Origin: CAZAFL01 sp964484465
Lineage (GTDB): Bacteria > Bacteroidota > Ignavibacteria > UBA10030 > SZUA-254
Assembly (NCBI GenBank): GCA_964484465.1
Contig: CAZAFL010000006.1
Location: 62,001 to 126,000 of the forward strand
Direction: 5' to 3'
Length of the DNA: 64,000 nucleotides
Position 1 is the first letter of the stretch. Every line of letters starts with the position of its first letter. Positions 32,813 through 40,377 of this stretch are shown piece by piece. Below the pieces are notes generated by a model. It was not told the origin of the DNA and did no database searches. It saw only the letters and a program-made list of their open reading frames with translations. A program made the translations under genes and the position numbers.

Positions 32813-33187
32813 ATGAAATTCGCAAAGCGCATTATTATCCTTTCGGTTTGTCTTGCCGTTATCGTCGGACAAGTGCCGTATGGCTATCTTTATTGTTCCT
32901 TCATGAAACAGCCGGTCAGCTCCGGTATGCAACTTAAATGTTTGAGAGGAAATCAGGAGCGGCAGAGAAACTCTGCTGTGCTTTCATCATTGTTTCGGTC
33001 ACAACGACGAATCGAGAAAGCAACAACGGATCGTTATGAGGGCGCCGTGTACAAGCATATTGCCGGTGATTTCACAGCTTCCGCTTCACCCGGTTATTCT
33101 CTCCGTTACCAGAAAGACTTTGCATCGCTTTCGGAAACCCTCCCTCTTCCTGATATTGTCATATCCAATTGTAGTTTGAGAATTTAA
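32813..33187 (+). CDS. Small exported protein of unknown function
   Basis: 124 residues. The N-terminal hydrophobic segment (RIIILSVCLAVIVGQVPYGYLYC) is a likely signal peptide or anchor. The rest is basic and polar, with no recognised domain; three or four cysteines are scattered (YC, LKC, NCS). The gene is 95 bp upstream of the Spy-like lipoprotein gene in the same direction and diverges from the exported protein gene at 32711. Coding status rests on frame length, position and the signal segment, so it is moderate. Confidence 0.6.
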   Translation: MKFAKRIIILSVCLAVIVGQVPYGYLYCSFMKQPVSSGMQLKCLRGNQERQRNSAVLSSLFRSQRRIEKATTDRYEGAVYKHIAGDFTASASPGYSLRYQKDFASLSETLPLPDIVISNCSLRI

Positions 33188-33282
33188 GAATCTCTCCATT
33201 CAGATTCGTTCAAGCTTCCGGCATTCAATTACGGCCGGAAATAAATCCTTATTGTTCAGACAATCTTAACAGGAGAACTACA

Positions 33283-34002
33283 ATGAAACTTACCATTATA
33301 GCGGCTGCCGTGTTGATGGTTGCAGGCGCATGCAGGATGCAGAATGCGCCGCCCCGGGACGTATTGCAGGACGAAACACAGCAGCAAGAAATCATTCACG
33401 CCATTGTCGGGGATCATTCCATGATGTTGAAACTTATAGATGAAATCAAAAAGAGTGAGCATGCGAGTATGATGATACATCACTTGCTGACATCGGGTGA
33501 TTCCTCGGCGATGGAAAATTGCCCCATGAACGCGAACAACGTAACTAATGATGCTGCAAAAAGCCCCTATGCGGGAGAGGAGACGCGTACAATAAAATCT
33601 CTTTCCCCCGACGAAATACAGAAATATCTGGATGGTGAAGGAATGGGGCTTGCAAAAGCAGCAGAACTGAATCATTATCCCGGTCCTCGCCATGTTCTTG
33701 CCCTTGCGTCGGAACTACACCTGACCGGTGAACAAAAAGATAAGACGCAGGATGCATTCAACATCATGCATGAGAAAGCGGTTTCGCTCGGCAAGCAGAT
33801 TGTGGACAAAGAGAAGAATCTGAATAAGCAATTTGCTGACGGCACTGTTACCGCAAAAGTTCTTGAATCCTCCACGCTTGAACTCGCAAACCTCCAAGGA
33901 ACGTTAAGGGCTACTCACCTGCTGGCACATATCAGGATGAGAGACATCCTCACAGATGAGCAAGCGAAAAAATATGATGAGATGCGGGGATACAGGAATT
34001 AG
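33283..34002 (+). CDS. Lipoprotein of the Spy/CpxP-like (LTxxQ) type
   Basis: 239 residues. A lipobox (VAGAC, Cys about 16) is followed by a polar region rich in His and Met (HHLLTSGDSSAMENCPMN). A helical domain holds GEGMGLAKAAELNHYPGP, ELHLTGEQKDKTQDAF and a closing DILTDEQAKKYDEMR. The two LTxEQ motifs are the hallmark of Spy/CpxP/CnrX periplasmic chaperone-sensors. GLAKAAELNHYPGPRHVL is typical of metal-resistance-associated members. A good Shine-Dalgarno (AGGAGA) precedes the ATG. It lies just upstream of the sigma/anti-sigma/sensor unit, suggesting a common stress, perhaps metal, but it has its own hairpin at its end. Confidence 0.85.
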   Translation: MKLTIIAAAVLMVAGACRMQNAPPRDVLQDETQQQEIIHAIVGDHSMMLKLIDEIKKSEHASMMIHHLLTSGDSSAMENCPMNANNVTNDAAKSPYAGEETRTIKSLSPDEIQKYLDGEGMGLAKAAELNHYPGPRHVLALASELHLTGEQKDKTQDAFNIMHEKAVSLGKQIVDKEKNLNKQFADGTVTAKVLESSTLELANLQGTLRATHLLAHIRMRDILTDEQAKKYDEMRGYRN

Positions 34003-34038
34003 CCTGGCAAGCTGTTCAGCACATCAACATTGAAGTTC

Positions 34039-34077
34039 AATCATGCAGGGGTTCTCATCGGGAATCCCTGCATGATT
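34039..34077 (+). terminator. Hairpin after the Spy-like gene, probable terminator
   Basis: Perfect 12-bp stem AATCATGCAGGG / CCCTGCATGATT with a 15-nt loop, 37 bp after the stop. Only a weak T tract (TTTCT) follows, so it may terminate poorly or protect the 3' end. Confidence 0.55.
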
Positions 34078-34169
34078 TCTCACGGCTGATTAAACTTCCC
34101 CCGTAATCGAAAATCAAATATATAGCCCCTAATTTCTTACATTTCAAGGCTTTGCAATGAAATCCAGCA

Positions 34170-34199
34170 TTGCAAGAAATTGCTTGGAAATGTGTCTAA
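34170..34199 (+). promoter_or_regulatory. Candidate ECF-sigma promoter upstream of the sigma gene
   Basis: TTGCAAGAAA (34170-34179), 11 nt, then TGTGTCTAA (34191-34199), about 30 nt before the GTG of the sigma gene. The same two blocks with a 12-nt spacer occur at 36120-36150 before a lipoprotein gene. The GCAA...GTCTAA shape fits ECF-type promoters, implying autoregulation. Confidence 0.5.
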
Positions 34200-34229
34200 T
34201 TCTCTAAACGCCATCATGATGGAATTTGC

Positions 34230-34826
34230 GTGAATCGGGTTGCCGAGAGACGTGCCGGACAACATCAGAACAATCAATCAGTTTATGATTTTGAGGGAAT
34301 CTACAAGCTCTGTGGTGCAAGGATTCTTCGATTAGCATACCGCTTCACGTGGGATCAGGAGCAGGCACGTGATGTGACACAGGATGTGTTTCTCAAAGTT
34401 TATGAGCACATGGAAGAGTTTCGGAATGAATCGGAAGTATATACATGGGTTCACCGGATTGCAGTAAATCACATGTTGAATTTTTTACGACGCGAGCGAC
34501 GAAAGAAGTGGTATGATATTATGGATCAACGTATTGGCGCCATTCTCCGCGAAGAGTCGTCAAAAGGTCGGTCGGATATGAGCTCCCCGTCATTAACACC
34601 TCATCAGGTTATGGAGCAGGCCGAACGCGAAAAGACCGTGTGGGAGGCCATCGAATCACTTGCACCGAAATACCGTATCCCGTTCGTACTATTTCGCTTC
34701 GAAGAGATGAGCTATCAGCAGATTGCGGACTCTATGAGTCTCAGCCTGAGCGCAGTGGAGGCGAGGATACATCGGGCGAAGAAACAACTCATCAAAAAAC
34801 TAGAGCCAGTGATAGAACACATCTAA
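34230..34826 (+). CDS. RNA polymerase ECF-type sigma factor
   Basis: 198 residues from GTG 34230; the ATGs just upstream run into TGA. Region 2 (about 22-90) includes YKLCGARILRLAYRFTWDQEQARDVTQDVFLKVYEHM and TWVHRIAVNHMLNFLRRER. Region 4 (about 135-190) includes SLAPKYRIPFVLFRFEEMSYQQIADSMSLSLSAVEARIHRAKKQL. The linker is long and acidic to polar. It directs transcription of a stress regulon, held in check by the anti-sigma factor encoded 6 bp downstream. A putative self-recognised promoter lies upstream. Confidence 0.95.
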   Translation: MNRVAERRAGQHQNNQSVYDFEGIYKLCGARILRLAYRFTWDQEQARDVTQDVFLKVYEHMEEFRNESEVYTWVHRIAVNHMLNFLRRERRKKWYDIMDQRIGAILREESSKGRSDMSSPSLTPHQVMEQAEREKTVWEAIESLAPKYRIPFVLFRFEEMSYQQIADSMSLSLSAVEARIHRAKKQLIKKLEPVIEHI

Positions 34827-34832
34827 AAGGAA

Positions 34833-35291
34833 ATGTTTATGATCAAACATGTTACAAAATTATTTCTGTCGTGGCATGAGGGGAAAATTTCCGGGCAGGA
34901 GAATTCCCTTATCGAACGGCACTTGGAACAATGTGATAGCTGCCGGAATTATTACAAGAAAATGTCGAGGGTTTTTAACGACAACTCATTGCTCGCGTTA
35001 GGGGAACTTCAACCTGACCCGTATTTACCCAACAGAATTGAATCGCTACTTAATGAATCAGAACGAATACCGAACCGAAGATTTTATCCTGCCTTACGAT
35101 GGTCTATTGCAGGAATAGGCGCTGTGCTGGCAGTAATTATCGGCGTTTATATCGGGAATGACCTATCGGTCTCTCAACCGGCTTCCCTGACCGTGAACGA
35201 TATGAGCGATTATTATAGTGTCATTGCCCAGCATGGTTCAGTAGATCGAATGAATTATAACGACGAACCTGTTCGGGGAGTACAGCAATGA
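34833..35291 (+). CDS. Anti-sigma factor with N-terminal zinc finger and membrane helix
   Basis: 152 residues. The cytoplasmic N-terminus has the zf-HC2 zinc-binding motif HLEQCDSC (His30, Cys34, Cys37). A single transmembrane helix (about 90-110, WSIAGIGAVLAVIIGVYIG) and a short outer tail follow. This is the standard layout of anti-sigma factors that sequester ECF sigma factors at the membrane. A second ATG at 34839 is possible. It is 6 bp after the sigma gene and overlaps the sensor gene by ATGA, so the three are co-transcribed and coupled. Confidence 0.92.
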   Translation: MFMIKHVTKLFLSWHEGKISGQENSLIERHLEQCDSCRNYYKKMSRVFNDNSLLALGELQPDPYLPNRIESLLNESERIPNRRFYPALRWSIAGIGAVLAVIIGVYIGNDLSVSQPASLTVNDMSDYYSVIAQHGSVDRMNYNDEPVRGVQQ

Positions 35292-35815
35292 AAATGAAAA
35301 TGTTGATCGGGGTTCTTATTTTTCTTATTCTTATTAATCTTGCCACGATCGGGACATTTCTTTACGTCCGGTTTAGCCATCATCGTCCGCCGATGATGCC
35401 CGGGTTTGATGACCATCTTCCACCACCACCACTCATGAATATCGATGAAGGACAGAGAGAAAAGGTGATGAAATTGATGGAAGAGCTTCAAAATGAGACG
35501 ACAGAACTGCGGGAAAAGGCGGACAAGCTTGAACGCCGAACATTCGAGCTGATGGAAAAAACTCCGGCATCTGAAGACAGCATCGATCAAAATCTCAGCG
35601 CATTGTCCTCAGTTCGGCTTGAGCTCAGCAGGAGATTCACAATGAAGCTTCTCGGAATGAAATCATTTCTCACTCCTGAACAACAGCGGGTAATGTTCAG
35701 GTCGATCGGAAAAGAACACCATGGTCCTGGAAACGGTCCTCCGGTACGGCCACGAGGGCCGGAACCTGGCGGCAGAGATTTCCCGCCGCCGGGTCCACCA
35801 CCTGATAACGAATAA
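35288..35815 (+). CDS. Membrane-tethered Spy/CnrX-like periplasmic sensor, proline-rich tail
   Basis: 175 residues. An N-terminal anchor (MLIGVLIFLILINLATIGTFLYV) is followed by a histidine/methionine/proline segment (SHHRPPMMPGF), a long helical hairpin (EGQREKVMKLMEELQNETTEL...LSALSSVRLELSRRF) and FLTPEQQRVMF, the LTxxQ signature. The last 35 residues are rich in Pro and Gly. With the sigma and anti-sigma genes it matches the plan of the cnrYXH or zra-type systems, where the periplasmic protein senses metal or misfolding and releases the anti-sigma. The ligand here is inferred only from the His/Met-rich segment. Confidence 0.85.
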   Translation: MKMKMLIGVLIFLILINLATIGTFLYVRFSHHRPPMMPGFDDHLPPPPLMNIDEGQREKVMKLMEELQNETTELREKADKLERRTFELMEKTPASEDSIDQNLSALSSVRLELSRRFTMKLLGMKSFLTPEQQRVMFRSIGKEHHGPGNGPPVRPRGPEPGGRDFPPPGPPPDNE

Positions 35816-35869
35816 TGCTATGGCTATTGAAACGGGCCACTATTCATACTTAAATTGATTTCCTCACGA

Positions 35870-36097
35870 ACAGAAAGAGATCGCTATGATAAGAAAAGTA
35901 CGGTACTGTTCTGTTATATTTCTCTCAGCATTTATTCACTGCTCGGTGAAAAGATCACAGAATTAGTCCGTGGACAACAAAGCGGTGGCTTCCATACAGT
36001 TGAATGGAATGCAAGCTCGATGCCAACAGGCATTTATGTATATCGGCTGGCCACAGAGACTATATCAGAATCGCGTAAGTTAATTTTGATTCGTTGA
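35870..36097 (+). pseudogene. Relic of a type IX secretion C-terminal sorting domain
   Basis: The frame reads LSIYSLLGEKITELVRGQQSG, then GFHTVEWNASSMPTGIYVYRL, and ends SRKLILIR. That is the second half of a T9SS type A sorting domain; compare the intact domain at the end of the subtilase (IYNVLGQEVKTLV...GVYFYRL). No NPFNP half, no ATG or Shine-Dalgarno and no cargo domain precede it. It is the tail of a lost secreted protein gene between the sensor gene and the lipoprotein gene. Confidence 0.8.
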
Positions 36098-36119
36098 TGA
36101 TATAAATGTGCACTGTATG

Positions 36120-36150
36120 TTGCAAGAAAAATACTTCCTTGTGTGTCTAA
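36120..36150 (+). promoter_or_regulatory. Candidate ECF-sigma promoter before a lipoprotein gene
   Basis: TTGCAAGAAA (36120-36129), 12 nt, TGTGTCTAA (36142-36150). It matches the motif upstream of the ECF sigma gene nearly base for base in both boxes and lies about 50 nt before the ATG at 36201. It marks this lipoprotein as a likely target of the sigma factor. Confidence 0.5.
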
Positions 36151-36200
36151 CCATGCAGTGACAATTCTCATAATTCACAATCCTTTGAAAGGTGGATTTT

Positions 36201-37193
36201 ATGATGAAAAAATCGGGTGCCATTGCGGTCATGTTACTATTGACAGGGACACTAATTTACGGATGTTATGATAATTCGCAGAGTACTCAACCAATAATCG
36301 GCTCATCAGGCAACATGGAGAATATGATTGCTTCCGGTATTGCTCAAAATGAGCTCACTCTCTTACGATTGGGGGGAATCGATACCGCCAGCGGGAAAGG
36401 AATATTCTCAATCGGATGGCGACAGTTTTTCGACCCGCGATGCCAGGGGGACACGACAGTCGGACATGCGATGGCAATCGGATTTGAAAACAGCGAGCCG
36501 TTAGCCTCGATGAGACGTGCGGGCATCGATATGGGTTCTGTTGTTCTCCGTTACGGAAGCAATAATACAACTTTACAAAAACACATTTCTCCTGACGGGC
36601 GTGTCATCTATACTTCTTCATTAGGACCGCATGACAACAGCACAAATATTTCGTTCATTTCAGGAGGCACGTATACGTTCGATGTGAGCGGCTCTGCTAA
36701 ATTCAGTTCGTTCACCACCTCCGTTACTGCTCCTTCGGCTCTCATTGCGATTTCAAACCCCGCACGAAGGGACTCCATCAATACAACGAACGATCTCACT
36801 ATCACCTGGAGTGGCGGTAGCGCATCAAGTATCTTGATTGCCGTTGCTGCACAGCCTCCACCGCCGATCGGATTCGGAGATCCCCGCGGACCCGGTGGTC
36901 CGCCTCCAGTCGGTGGTGGACCAATAGGCCCGGGTATGGGTAGTATGAGACCACCTCCGGGTGATCATCCCCCGATACTTGATTCCACGAAAGCGATTGT
37001 TGTACGGCTTAGCACCAATACCGGAACGTATACTGTTCCAGCGGCGAAACTACAGGATCTGGTTTCAAGAACAGGTGCGCACGGACTGCTTGTATCAGTG
37101 TCGCAGATGGTTGTAAATGATGTGATGCATGATGGAGGAATAGTTCATGTCGTGTTTCGCAACGGCGACGGGGTGATGGTGAAAGTACAGTAG
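36201..37193 (+). CDS. Lipoprotein with proline/glycine-rich insert, unknown function
   Basis: 330 residues from ATG 36201, chosen because AAAGGTGG lies six bases upstream; a GTG at 36192 would leave no spacing. The signal ends in a lipobox (LIYGC). The body is beta-rich and includes GGTYTFDVSGSAKFSSFTT and a fibronectin-like stretch (ARRDSINTTNDLTITWSGG). It carries a 50-residue insert rich in Pro, Gly and Met (PPPPIGFGDPRGPGG and onward). No family recognised. The tail of the neighbouring sensor protein is similarly Pro/Gly-rich. An ECF-type promoter motif upstream and a strong terminator downstream make it a single-gene unit. Confidence 0.82.
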   Translation: MMKKSGAIAVMLLLTGTLIYGCYDNSQSTQPIIGSSGNMENMIASGIAQNELTLLRLGGIDTASGKGIFSIGWRQFFDPRCQGDTTVGHAMAIGFENSEPLASMRRAGIDMGSVVLRYGSNNTTLQKHISPDGRVIYTSSLGPHDNSTNISFISGGTYTFDVSGSAKFSSFTTSVTAPSALIAISNPARRDSINTTNDLTITWSGGSASSILIAVAAQPPPPIGFGDPRGPGGPPPVGGGPIGPGMGSMRPPPGDHPPILDSTKAIVVRLSTNTGTYTVPAAKLQDLVSRTGAHGLLVSVSQMVVNDVMHDGGIVHVVFRNGDGVMVKVQ

Positions 37194-37220
37194 CTGTTCT
37201 CTTCCTTACAAAAACAACGA

Positions 37221-37256
37221 ACGCCGCTCAGCATATCTTTGAGCGGCGTTTTTTTA
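37221..37256 (+). terminator. Rho-independent terminator
   Basis: Perfect 10-bp stem ACGCCGCTCA / TGAGCGGCGT with a 9-nt loop, followed by eight T. It ends the lipoprotein transcript. Confidence 0.95.
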
Positions 37257-37298
37257 TCATTGTTATTCTAAAGAAAATACTATTCAGCACAACATCCT

Positions 37299-37380
37299 CC
37301 CTTTATCAAGGGTGCTGCAACGACCAAACTCTCTGTCCCGACATCACATGTCGGGACATCTCCCTTCATACGAAGGGAGA
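37299..37380. repeat. Cluster of three short palindromes
   Basis: CCCTT-tatc-AAGGG (37299-37312), TGTCCCGACAT / ATGTCGGGACA (37334-37344 with 37348-37358, 11 bp perfect) and TCTCCCTTC / GAAGGGAGA (37359-37367 with 37372-37380). The central CCCGAC/GTCGGG palindrome also occurs in hairpin copy C (13073-13086). The cluster lies between the lipoprotein terminator and the end of mqnC and may act as a leftward transcript end. Confidence 0.6.
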
Positions 37381-37404
37381 ATTGTAAAAGCTAGCGCAGC
37401 AGAA

Positions 37405-38508
37405 CTACGCTGCTTCAGCTTTCTTGTGAATCTTAAGAATTTCGTACAGCGTTGTACGCTGTGCCGGGATGAAGCCGGCTTCCTGTATCAATCCAATTAC
37501 CTCTTCAGTGTTTGTCTTGTTGACAAAATTTGCTGCAGCATGCACGTTCTCTTCAAAAAGAGTTCCTCCAAAATCATCCCCGCCGAAGTGGAGAGCGATC
37601 TGACCGATTTTCTTGCCTTCTGAGAACCACGATGCCTGGATATGGTCAAAATTGTCGAGGTAGATTCTTGAGATCGCCATGATTTGCAGGTACCGTGTAG
37701 ACGTCGCGTAATGTGGAATAATTTTTTCCAGCGGGGTGTTGCCCGGCTTGAAACTCCACGGAACGAATGCAGTGAAGCCGTGGGTTTCATCCTGCAATTG
37801 CCGGATTGATTCGAGGTGTTCGATGATATCTTCATCCGTTTCGATATGACCGTACATCATTGTGGCTGTCGATTTGAAGCCGATCTTGTGTGCTTCACGC
37901 ATGACATCGAGCCAGTCTCTCGAAGTGCCTTTCAAACTACTGATTTTCCGCTTGACATGATCCGATAATATTTCTGCGCCGCCGCCCGGTATGGTCCTTT
38001 GCCCGGCATCCCATAATTTTTTCAAAACCTCGTGAAGGGTCAACCCCGAAACATTCGCCATGCCAATGATTTCCGATGTCGACCAGAAATGCGGCATCAC
38101 TTCAGGGACATCCTTGACCGTGCGGCTAACCATTTCAACATAATACTCGAAGGGAATTGCCGGGTTCACACCTCCCTGCAGGAGAACTGTGGTTACTCCC
38201 TGCGCCGCTGCCCGTTTGAAACCGTCGATCATGTGATCGACTGAATAGGTGTATTCACCCTTTTCGCCCGGGTGGCGATAGAATGCGCAGAAGATGCAAT
38301 CGACGTTGCAGATGTTGGTATAGTTCGGGTTGGTGTCGATGACGAACGTGACCTGAGGTTTGGGATTTTTTTTGAACCGGATTTCATTGGCTAAGTCGCC
38401 GAGGTCGAGCAGTTCCGCTTTTTGAAGAAGGAAGAGCCCTTCTTCCCGCGAGATGCGTTCGTTGTTTCTGACTTTTTCAAAAATGGTGGAGAGTTGCATA
38501 CACGGCAT
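37405..38508 (-). CDS. mqnC: Cyclic dehypoxanthine futalosine synthase (radical SAM)
   Basis: 367 residues. The radical SAM cluster motif is CNVDCIFC (Cys67, Cys71, Cys74), followed by AFYRHPGEKGEYTYS, a MqnC-specific stretch. LLQGGVNPAIPFEYY, TIPGGGAEIL, TMMYGHIET, FVPWSFKPGNT and HFGGDDFGGTLFEENVH complete the family pattern. It cyclises dehypoxanthine futalosine, the step before MqnD. The ATG shares one base with the stop of the fused mqnE-mqnA gene (TAATG), so they are coupled. It is the last gene of the menaquinone operon. Confidence 0.95.
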   Translation of the reverse strand: MPCMQLSTIFEKVRNNERISREEGLFLLQKAELLDLGDLANEIRFKKNPKPQVTFVIDTNPNYTNICNVDCIFCAFYRHPGEKGEYTYSVDHMIDGFKRAAAQGVTTVLLQGGVNPAIPFEYYVEMVSRTVKDVPEVMPHFWSTSEIIGMANVSGLTLHEVLKKLWDAGQRTIPGGGAEILSDHVKRKISSLKGTSRDWLDVMREAHKIGFKSTATMMYGHIETDEDIIEHLESIRQLQDETHGFTAFVPWSFKPGNTPLEKIIPHYATSTRYLQIMAISRIYLDNFDHIQASWFSEGKKIGQIALHFGGDDFGGTLFEENVHAAANFVNKTNTEEVIGLIQEAGFIPAQRTTLYEILKIHKKAEAA

Positions 38509-40364
38509 TAAACATCGATGGTAACTTCATTTACTAATTTTCTAAACTCCTTCATCGCCTCCCGCTCCCGCTCGCCTAGCCGGTAATTAAATCCTGCGAG
38601 ATACTCTTCAACTTCATTGCGATGCAGGCCGATTTCTATTCCACGCAGTTCCCCGATATCGGCATAATGTCCTTCTGATTCAGAAAGAGAGCGTTCAATA
38701 ATCTCACTTAATTCCGTCTTTGTTTCCCTGGAGAGTGATTTTTTTACAGCCCAGACAGCAAAAACGAACGGCAGTTTCTGCCAGTTGTACCATTCTTTTG
38801 CAAGATCGAACACAAGCTCGAAGCCTGCGAGCCCAGATTTGTTGCGATGAAGCGCCTCGTCACCGATGAGGAGCACGGCATCGTAGCCGGAATAATCGTT
38901 CACACCGGCGTGCAGTCGTTCAAATGCGGCCCGAACTCCATATTTTTTTTCAAGCAAAACCTGCAGCAATCTCACAGAGGTTGCAGTCTCATCCGTAATG
39001 CCGATGAGCTTGCCGTCAAGGTCTCTCCAGCCGTGGTTGGAAAAGAGCATGACACTCTTGACCTGATCGCGTGTGGCGATACACCAGTTCAGCCGTTCGA
39101 GGTCGTTCTCCTGTTTGAAGTAGTCCATGAGTGAAAAAAGCCCGGCATCGAGTTGTCCTTTTTCAGCAATTATTCCCATCCGGCGCGGCGCAATCGGCAG
39201 TATCTTGAACTGCTGTTTCTCGAAGTTATGGTAGAACGGCACCGAATTAAGGAACGGAATCTTCCCAACGACATGATCTGTATAGACGTTCAGCGCATTA
39301 TAATAGACATCGCGTTCGACAGGGATCTTTCCCGCATCCTTTATGATTTTGATTATTTGATCTTTTGCAAGCTTCATCGGGCTAATTGCGCCGGCGTCGT
39401 GCGCAATACGTTCTTGCCCGACTGTTCCGTCCATATCGTCGGCGCCGAAGTTGAGCGCAACGCTTGCCACTTCCTCCGTGAGCATAACCCAGTATGCTTT
39501 AATGTGCGGGAAGTTATCAAGCATCAGGCGGCTGACGGCAATTGTCTTCAAATCGTCGATTGCGGAAGTAAATTGATTTGTCGGTTTGATGCCCGTATCT
39601 CCCGGCTGAAATGCGAGCGGAATGAACGTCAGGAACCCGCCGGTTTCGTCCTGTGCTTCGCGGAGTCTTATCATGTGTACGAGCCGCTCTTCGATTGTTT
39701 CGACATGTCCGTACAGCATCGTGCTGTTAGTCGGGATACCGAGCCGGTGCGCCGTCTTGTGTACTTCGAACCATCCCTTTGCGCCGATTTTTTGATTGAA
39801 GAGTAGTTTCCGCACCCGCTCCGAGAAAATCTCTGCGCCACCGCCGGGCATGGTTTTGAGTCCGGCTTCCTTGAGTTGTCGTAATACCTCCTCAATGGAC
39901 ATGCGGAATTTCTTGTGAAAGAAATCGATCTCCACCGCTGTGTATGCTTTCACATCGGCGTGAGGAAATTTCTCGTGAATCGAGCGGACGATATCGACGT
40001 AGCGCTCCCAGGGCCAATCGGGCGGCATGCCGCCGGTGATGTGGACTTCGGCAATTTCCGGTGTAAGTGTGCCGAGGATTTCCTCAGTTGTCATTTCATA
40101 GGCATCGGGCGAACCTTTTCTTGTGGCAAAGTCACAGAACTTGCAGGAAAGGACGCAAACGTTGGTATGCTCAATTTTCTGATTGAGGACGAAGTAAACC
40201 GCATCTCCGCTCTTCTGCTGCCGAATGTAGTGCGCCATCTTGCCGAGCGAGATGATGTCGGGCGTGTTGAAAAGCGTCAGACCGTCCTGCAGGGAGAGGC
40301 GTTCGCCGGTTTGTATCTTTTCCCAAACCGGAAGGAGTTGCTGATCTCTGAAGTTTATGAACAT
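38508..40364 (-). CDS. mqnE-mqnA: Fusion of aminofutalosine synthase (MqnE) and chorismate dehydratase (MqnA)
   Basis: 618 residues from ATG 40364; the longer frame to 40406 would overlap mqnL. Residues 1 to about 365 are MqnE: radical SAM motif CVLSCKFC (Cys70, Cys74, Cys77), VHITGGMPPDWPWERY, TMPGGGAEIF, TMLYGHVET and ALNFGADDMDGTVGQERI. From about residue 365 a MqnA domain begins (GKIPFLNSVPFYHNF) and continues with LDAGLFSLMDYF, GITDETATSVRLLQVLL, DAVLLIGDEAL and DLAKEWYNWQKLPFVFAVW. MqnA makes 3-enolpyruvoyl-benzoate, which MqnE joins to inosine- or adenosine-derived precursor, so the fusion joins consecutive steps 1 and 2. No frameshift or stop separates the parts. Confidence 0.94.
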   Translation of the reverse strand: MFINFRDQQLLPVWEKIQTGERLSLQDGLTLFNTPDIISLGKMAHYIRQQKSGDAVYFVLNQKIEHTNVCVLSCKFCDFATRKGSPDAYEMTTEEILGTLTPEIAEVHITGGMPPDWPWERYVDIVRSIHEKFPHADVKAYTAVEIDFFHKKFRMSIEEVLRQLKEAGLKTMPGGGAEIFSERVRKLLFNQKIGAKGWFEVHKTAHRLGIPTNSTMLYGHVETIEERLVHMIRLREAQDETGGFLTFIPLAFQPGDTGIKPTNQFTSAIDDLKTIAVSRLMLDNFPHIKAYWVMLTEEVASVALNFGADDMDGTVGQERIAHDAGAISPMKLAKDQIIKIIKDAGKIPVERDVYYNALNVYTDHVVGKIPFLNSVPFYHNFEKQQFKILPIAPRRMGIIAEKGQLDAGLFSLMDYFKQENDLERLNWCIATRDQVKSVMLFSNHGWRDLDGKLIGITDETATSVRLLQVLLEKKYGVRAAFERLHAGVNDYSGYDAVLLIGDEALHRNKSGLAGFELVFDLAKEWYNWQKLPFVFAVWAVKKSLSRETKTELSEIIERSLSESEGHYADIGELRGIEIGLHRNEVEEYLAGFNYRLGEREREAMKEFRKLVNEVTIDV

Positions 40365-40377
40365 TATCTGTTTCTTG

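Noticed and set aside
37299..37380. Short repeats considered as a CRISPR array
   Set aside because: They are palindromes of different sequence, not spaced identical repeats with unique spacers; no cas genes are present.
39153..39806. Open frames of more than 200 codons on the plus strand at 39.2-41.0 kb
   Set aside because: Antisense to mqnE-mqnA and mqnL, whose motifs are unambiguous.
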